From positions 1-43,654 of the forward strand of contig JBPCKT010000035.1 of NCBI GenBank assembly GCA_051004015.1: a DNA stretch of 43,654 nucleotides, written 5' to 3'. The translations under genes and the position numbers were made by a program. Under the pieces are notes generated by a model, which was not told the DNA's origin, did not search any database, and saw only the letters and a list, made by a program, of their open reading frames with translations. Source of the DNA: SXOA01 sp051004015 (GTDB taxonomy: Bacteria; Planctomycetota; Planctomycetia; Pirellulales; Pirellulaceae). Positions 39,333-43,654 of this stretch are shown here, one piece after another. Numbering within the stretch: position 1 is the first letter of the stretch; each line of letters opens with the position of its first letter.

Positions 39333-42317
39333 TCATGGCAGGTCCTTCGAGGGATCAAGCGGGGCGATCACGGCTTTCGCTTCCTCGCGAAAGCTCAAAA
39401 TTGCGGGATCCAGAGTCGGGTGTTTGTCTAAAAAAGTGGCGGCTTGGGCCAGCGAGCGGCGGGCGAGATCCAACTCGCCCTGCTGGGAATAGGTCATCGC
39501 CAGCAACAGGGCAGCGGTCGGATTGCCTTGTGGTTCCATAGCTGCGGCCCGGAGGAGGGCTTCGGCGGCGGCCTTGCCATTGCCGGCGCGATAATGGGCG
39601 GCTCCCAGCGTCGTCCAGCCGGTGGATTTGTCAGGGGATTGCTGGACCGCCCGTTCGGCGAGCTGCACGGCGCGCGGGGCATCGCGCGAGTCGCTATCCG
39701 GACAATTGGCGAGCAGCCAGGCGAGTTCCACTTGGGAATCTGGATTGTCGGGCGACTTTGCGAGGACTCGCTCGTAGAGGGCGATTGCTGCCTGGAATTC
39801 TCCACGGGCCTCCGCCTTGCGATCCGTATTCCAGAGCAGGCGGCCGAGGCTGGCCTGAACGCCGGCGAGTCCCGCGGCATGTGCCTCGGGCTCGGGAAAC
39901 TCCTCCAGCAGGCGGACCAACTCGTCCCGAGCCAGGAGGCGGGCTGCCTCGGCATCCGGCAAGCGGCCGGTGCATTCCAAGGCCTGCGACAGCGTGTTCC
40001 TCGTGAGGGCCAGTTCGATCCGATCAAAGCGGTCGGTGGGCCGGGCAACAAGAACCTGCTCGCGATGAACGACCGCCTGCCTGATCGCCAGTTCCGCCTC
40101 CTCCTGCCGGCCCAAGCGCCACAGGCTGAGGCCCAAGTGGAAGTTGGTGCGGGCCAGCTCGGGTCCCGTGCTTCCCAGCGGCGCCAGCAGGTGAAGGGCT
40201 CGACGATGGGCTTGTTCGGCCTCGGCAAACCGGCCCGAGGTTCGCAGGAGCAGGCCCAGCGAGTTATCAGCAGAGGCTTGCTGGGGGGCAAAGCGGAAAT
40301 CCCGCCCCATGTCGGCGGCCAGCGCCTCGTAGGCGGCCAACGCGAAGCGATAGGATTCCTCCGCTTCCTGAGCGCGGCCATGGTTCCATTGGTGATAGCC
40401 CAACTCCTGCCAGGCGGCGGCCAGGGAATGGCGATTCTCAAAGTATCTCGGTTCATCGGCAGCCAGTGCCCCGCTGACCGCAATTGCCCGGCGATAATTC
40501 GACTCGGCTCGGGCCGGATCGGCCTCCAGTTTGCCCAAGGGAATCGCGACCCGCGCGATCGAACTACGATACGACGTGGAGGTTGGCGATTCGGCCAGAA
40601 GCTGTTCGAAAAGCGCTAGCGCCCGCCGCCAATCGTCACGAGCTTTGTCTTTCTGGCCCAACACTTCGTGAATAACGGCGACACGCATCTGAGCCCAGGC
40701 CGTCTCGTACCGCAGGGCCGGGTCTGCGGCGCTCCTTTCTCGCAGTCGTTCGAAGAACTCCAGCGCGTCCTCCAGGATGTCGCGCCGCACCGATTCCAGC
40801 TCAGGACGCTGCAGCGGTCCTTGGGCGACGCGGGTCAGTAGCCGATCGACGGCGGCCGTGACCATTTGAAAGTTTTCCTCGGCGCGATCGGATTGACGCT
40901 GGGCCGCGGCGAGGTTCTCTTTGGCGTCATCGAGAGCGAGCTGAGTCCGCCGCTGGGCCGCGGATACGAGCCACGTGCTGATTGCCAAGAGAACCACCGT
41001 GATCGCCAGCAACAGCCCACCCGCCGCAGTCGCGGTGACGACGGCGGTCTGATGTCGCCGAGTCCATTTTTTCAATTGATCCAGCCGCGAGGGGGGTCGG
41101 GCCAGGATCGGCCGGTGGTCGAGAAAACGCCGCAGGTCGTCGGCCATGGCGCCGGCCGTGGCGTAGCGGCTGGCGGGCTCTTTGGACATGGCCTTGAGCA
41201 CGATGGTCTGCAGGTCGAGCGGAATCTGGCTATTGATTCTCCGGGGCGCGAGCGGCTCCTCGGCGGTGATCTGCCGCAAGAGCTCTTGCCGGTCGCGCCC
41301 GCCAAACGCCGGCCGCAACGTCAAGAACTCATAGAGCGTCACGCCCAAGGAGTAAATGTCGCTGCGGTGGTCGATGGCCGGTCCCTTGGCCAAGGCCTGT
41401 TCCGGGCTCATGTATCGGAGCGTGCCCACGATGTCGCCCGTCTTCGTCAGGTTCGGACTGGCCTCGATATGAGCCAGGCCAAAGTCCGTGACCCAAACCT
41501 TTCCCCGCTGGTCGAGCAGCAGGTTGGAGGGCTTGATGTCGCGATGGACGATGCTCTCCTCGTGCGCATGGTGAAGTGCCTCCGCCACGGAGCAGGCCAA
41601 TTCCGTCGCGGAACGGAACCGGCCGTGCGTCTGAGCGGTCGCCTGCGTCGAGTGGCCGGCGGCGATGACGGGAGCCGTGTCGGTGGCCGCGGCGGGATCG
41701 ATCGGCGGCTGAGGGGGCTGGCCCTCGTTCACGTCGCGCCGCAACTGATCGATCAACTCCGCCAAGGTGCGGCCTTCGATCAGCCGCATGGCGTAGTAAT
41801 GGACGCCCCGCTCGCAGCCGACGCCATAGACATCGACGATATGCGGATGATCGAGGTGGGCGGCGGCGAGGGCCTCGTTCTTGAACCGCCGCTGGGCCTT
41901 TTCGTCGAGCGTGGCGGCGAAGGGGAGCACCTTGAGCGCGACGCGACGACCCAAGGAGAGTTGCTCCGCCTCATAGACAATGCCCATCCCGCCGCGGCCG
42001 ATCTCGCGGATCAGCCGGAAATCGCCCAGCAGTCCCGAGGGTTGCCCGCCTGGCTCGCCGGGAATTGCGACGCCCCCCTCGCCCGCCGCGGCCGAGATGC
42101 CGAGCCAGACGAGCGCTTCCGCCGCCGGCAACAGCCGCGCCAGCTCGGCGGCATGCTCCGGGTGCTCGAGCGCCAGCGATTCCAGATCCACCGGCTGGCC
42201 GGACCGCATCCGCTCGGCCAGGCGATCGACCAGCTCGGCCAGCTCGCGGCTGGCGAGCGAGTTTGGCGGCGGCAAGCTGCCGGTCAGGCCCGGCGGCAAG
42301 GGTAAGTTCTCATTCAT
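39333..42317 (-). CDS. Membrane Ser/Thr protein kinase with TPR region
   Basis: A 994-residue product whose ATG at 42317 lies inside the end of the sigma factor gene. The kinase domain spans about 97-385: IREIGRGGMGIVYEAEQLSL (P-loop), K129 in RRVALKVLPF, catalytic D260 in SIVHRDIKPSNLLLD, then VTDFGLAHIEAS, TLRYMSPEQAL, and HRSDIYSLGVTLYEFLTLRP. A 40-residue insert (RRDVNEGQPPQPPIDPAAAT, then APVIAAGH...) lies in the middle. One membrane helix (about 425-455, VTATAAGGLLLAITVVLLAI) is followed by a coiled coil and TPR-like helices to residue 960. This kinase-TM-TPR plan is standard in planctomycetes and is usually paired with an ECF sigma factor. It probably transmits an outside signal to its overlapping sigma gene. 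Confidence 0.95.
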   Translation of the reverse strand: MNENLPLPPGLTGSLPPPNSLASRELAELVDRLAERMRSGQPVDLESLALEHPEHAAELARLLPAAEALVWLGISAAAGEGGVAIPGEPGGQPSGLLGDFRLIREIGRGGMGIVYEAEQLSLGRRVALKVLPFAATLDEKAQRRFKNEALAAAHLDHPHIVDVYGVGCERGVHYYAMRLIEGRTLAELIDQLRRDVNEGQPPQPPIDPAAATDTAPVIAAGHSTQATAQTHGRFRSATELACSVAEALHHAHEESIVHRDIKPSNLLLDQRGKVWVTDFGLAHIEASPNLTKTGDIVGTLRYMSPEQALAKGPAIDHRSDIYSLGVTLYEFLTLRPAFGGRDRQELLRQITAEEPLAPRRINSQIPLDLQTIVLKAMSKEPASRYATAGAMADDLRRFLDHRPILARPPSRLDQLKKWTRRHQTAVVTATAAGGLLLAITVVLLAISTWLVSAAQRRTQLALDDAKENLAAAQRQSDRAEENFQMVTAAVDRLLTRVAQGPLQRPELESVRRDILEDALEFFERLRERSAADPALRYETAWAQMRVAVIHEVLGQKDKARDDWRRALALFEQLLAESPTSTSYRSSIARVAIPLGKLEADPARAESNYRRAIAVSGALAADEPRYFENRHSLAAAWQELGYHQWNHGRAQEAEESYRFALAAYEALAADMGRDFRFAPQQASADNSLGLLLRTSGRFAEAEQAHRRALHLLAPLGSTGPELARTNFHLGLSLWRLGRQEEAELAIRQAVVHREQVLVARPTDRFDRIELALTRNTLSQALECTGRLPDAEAARLLARDELVRLLEEFPEPEAHAAGLAGVQASLGRLLWNTDRKAEARGEFQAAIALYERVLAKSPDNPDSQVELAWLLANCPDSDSRDAPRAVQLAERAVQQSPDKSTGWTTLGAAHYRAGNGKAAAEALLRAAAMEPQGNPTAALLLAMTYSQQGELDLARRSLAQAATFLDKHPTLDPAILSFREEAKAVIAPLDPSKDLP

Positions 42318-42918
42318 GATCGAGGACCTCCCGCAAGCGGGCGAGCGCTCGCAATTGCCGCATCTTCACGGCTGAATCGCTCGCACCGAGCACGGCAGCA
42401 GTCTCGCTCGTGGAAAGCTGTTCCAGGAACCGCAGCACCAGCACGTCGCGGTCCTGGGGAGAGAGCTCCGTCAGCGCTTCGCGAACGCGCCCTCGCAACT
42501 CACTCCGAATGGCCCGCGACGGCGGATTCGTCCCGCTGGCCACAAACCGCTCGGCCAGGTGATCGACCGACGCGTCCGACAGCGCCCAGTCGCCGGCTAC
42601 CTCGCGGGCCGCACTGCGGGCCGCTACCCGCAAGTGCTGGCGATGCGCCAGCACGAGCCGCTGCCAGGTGACTTGCCGCAGCCAGGGGTAAAAGGGCAAG
42701 GGACGATGCTCCAGGTATTGCGAAAGCTGGCGATGGGCATCGAGGAGCGCGTCCTGAACCAGGTCGGACGGATCGAGCCGCGCCGCCAGGCGTGGGTCCA
42801 GCCGCACGGCTACCATCGAGCGGAGGCGGGTCCGGTGTCCCTCCAATAACTCCCCAGGTGCTCGCGCATCTCCCGCGGCCGCGCGTGCCAGCAAAACATC
42901 GATTTCCGACTCGGTCAT
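42310..42918 (-). CDS. ECF-type sigma factor (planctomycete kinase-linked group)
   Basis: A 202-residue product; TAGGAG lies 6 nt before the ATG at 42918. Region 2 includes LLEGHRTRLRSMVAVRLDPR, LDPSDLVQDALLDAHRQLSQ and RPLPFYPWLRQVTWQRLVLA. Region 4 is ELRGRVREALTELSPQDRDV, LVLRFLEQLSTSETAAVLGA and SDSAVKMRQLRALARLREVL, the promoter -35 reading helix. The long linker between them (AREVAGDWALSDASVDHLAE) is usual in this subgroup. No anti-sigma factor is encoded; instead the last 8 nt overlap the kinase gene, so control by phosphorylation is likely. The genes to 33166 may be its regulon or operon. Confidence 0.93.
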   Translation of the reverse strand: MTESEIDVLLARAAAGDARAPGELLEGHRTRLRSMVAVRLDPRLAARLDPSDLVQDALLDAHRQLSQYLEHRPLPFYPWLRQVTWQRLVLAHRQHLRVAARSAAREVAGDWALSDASVDHLAERFVASGTNPPSRAIRSELRGRVREALTELSPQDRDVLVLRFLEQLSTSETAAVLGASDSAVKMRQLRALARLREVLDHE

Positions 42919-43531
42919 AAATGACTCCTAGGATGGTTATGCGCGCCGCGGAAAATGGTCACGGCTGGGGATAATTTTGTTCGCCGCGGTGGAGCCGTCC
43001 CCGGTGTAATGGCCCGGGCCGATGATTCTGAGTAATTGTCGAACCCATTTAAGGATAGACAGTTATGGTTGCCGGCGGCCGCCTGGCTCATTCGCTGCTT
43101 TTATCTTTCACGGTCATCCCCCACAATTACGGTTTCGTTTTTCGCCGCACAGCTCTTTCGGCGACCCCTCTCCCTTCCGCGCCGCCGGCCTGGCTGCTGG
43201 CGACGCGCGTTGGGGTCGGGAGGTGTTTTCGCGTGAGAAAACGTTGCATTGCCTGCAAGTTCAGCCGCGAAAACTCCTCCTGACCCCCTTCACGCTGCAC
43301 ATTGAACGGACGAGTGGTCCGTCTTCCGCGCAGGGATCGCTGGTCACGGCATTTTGCCGGGACCGGGCCGCACCTCGTCGGACGAACCGCGATCGGCCGG
43401 GCGAAGATTCAGGTGTTATGGATCAACCATCCGCTTGCAGTCGAAGTTCGACAGTGGCTCATCCGGGCTGAAATGTTTCCGCCCTAGTCGCTGATCCGCG
43501 GTGGTCCTCAGGCGCAACGGGCCGGCGCTAG
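42919..43531. other. Gene-free region upstream of the sigma factor gene
   Basis: Several overlapping open frames (43022-43487) show no start signal, family motif or protein-like composition. The first 100 nt before 42918 should contain the promoter of the sigma-kinase pair. I see no hairpin or repeat of note. Confidence 0.4.
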
Positions 43532-43550
43532 CAGCCCGTTGAAAAACTCC
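43532..43550 (+). repeat. Possible insertion-sequence terminal repeat
   Basis: CAGCCCGTTGAAAAACTCC resembles ends of IS1182-like and related elements, which often read (C)AG-[CT]CCGTTGAAAAA-. It lies 80 nt before the start of a likely transposase gene. Its partner end lies outside the window. Confidence 0.35.
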
Positions 43551-43629
43551 TTTCGCCGCTTACACTACTCCCAGCCTCGCCGCGGTTCAATTGGACGGCG
43601 CAGCGGAGGCAGCGACAAGGAGTGGAAGC

Positions 43630-43654
43630 ATGGCGTTGGGACGACGCAAAGGGG
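43630..43654 (+). CDS. Start of a possible transposase gene (cut by window edge)
   Basis: AAGGAG (43617-43622) stands 7 nt before an ATG, and the first codons read MALGRRKG. Many IS1182-type transposases of planctomycetes begin with M-[AS]-L-G-R-R. Only eight codons are visible, so the call rests on this short start, the strong ribosome site and the terminal-repeat-like sequence at 43532-43550. Confidence 0.35.

Noticed and set aside
43022..43487. Open frames of 149, 72, 66 and 61 codons upstream of the sigma gene
   Set aside because: They overlap in different frames, have no ribosome site or conserved motif, and are Arg/Pro/Ser-rich as expected of chance frames in GC-rich DNA.

Overview
The window is GC-rich, gene-dense DNA from a planctomycete, probably a Pirellulales or Gemmatales relative. 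The case rests on gene families largely confined to that phylum. There are DUF1501 proteins (three complete plus one partial) and DUF1549/DUF1553 proteins, one of them with a planctomycete cytochrome (PSCyt1) domain. There is also a DUF1559 pseudopilin-like protein, an ECF sigma factor overlapping a Ser/Thr kinase, WD40 proteins beside DUF1501 genes, and an NPYESP N-terminus on a transporter. No rRNA, tRNA or CRISPR array is visible.

Layout. 1-6404 (+): the end of a DUF1501 gene, a small membrane protein, then a PSCyt1-DUF1549-DUF1553 gene and its DUF1501 partner. A four-helix-bundle gene sits between that pair, bracketed by 45-nt inverted repeats built of heptamers. 6783-9195 (+): a cell-envelope or stress cluster of two amphipathic membrane-anchored proteins, a YqjE-like holin-family protein and a DUF892 ferritin-like protein. 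14688-9313 (-): a DUF1549/DUF1553, DUF1501, RAYT transposase, WD40 and GNAT series, with a copy of the same palindromic (REP) element in every gap. 16651-14877 (-): DUF1559 protein and a lipoprotein, each followed by a terminator hairpin. 17217-22279 (+): gamma-glutamyltransferase, an LplT-like MFS carrier, a SIS isomerase and a ROK kinase. 22601-28937: a signalling locus with a hybrid histidine kinase carrying three near-identical PAS copies, a receiver-SpoIIE phosphatase, and a convergent diguanylate cyclase. 32776-29136 (-): DUF1501, WD40 and a CE15-like esterase. 42918-33166 (-): ECF sigma factor, Ser/Thr kinase with TPRs, a VWA protein, three secreted proteins of unknown function (two are tandem paralogues) and a Sel1-repeat protein. 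A possible insertion sequence begins at the right edge.

Three kinds of repeat matter most. (1) A 527-bp unit (4399-4925) has a four-helix-bundle gene between inverted arrays of six heptamers. It looks like a mobile element related in design to 23S rRNA intervening sequences. (2) Solo arrays with the same 7-nt period but other heptamers lie at 18951-19031, 20455-20492 and 30477-30518. (3) Four REP units of two to four hairpins surround the RAYT transposase, and one decayed relative lies near 32883. The heptamer-flanked element and its possible gene-less relatives are the best candidates for an undescribed system.

Functions are read from motifs and gene order alone; no database search was possible.
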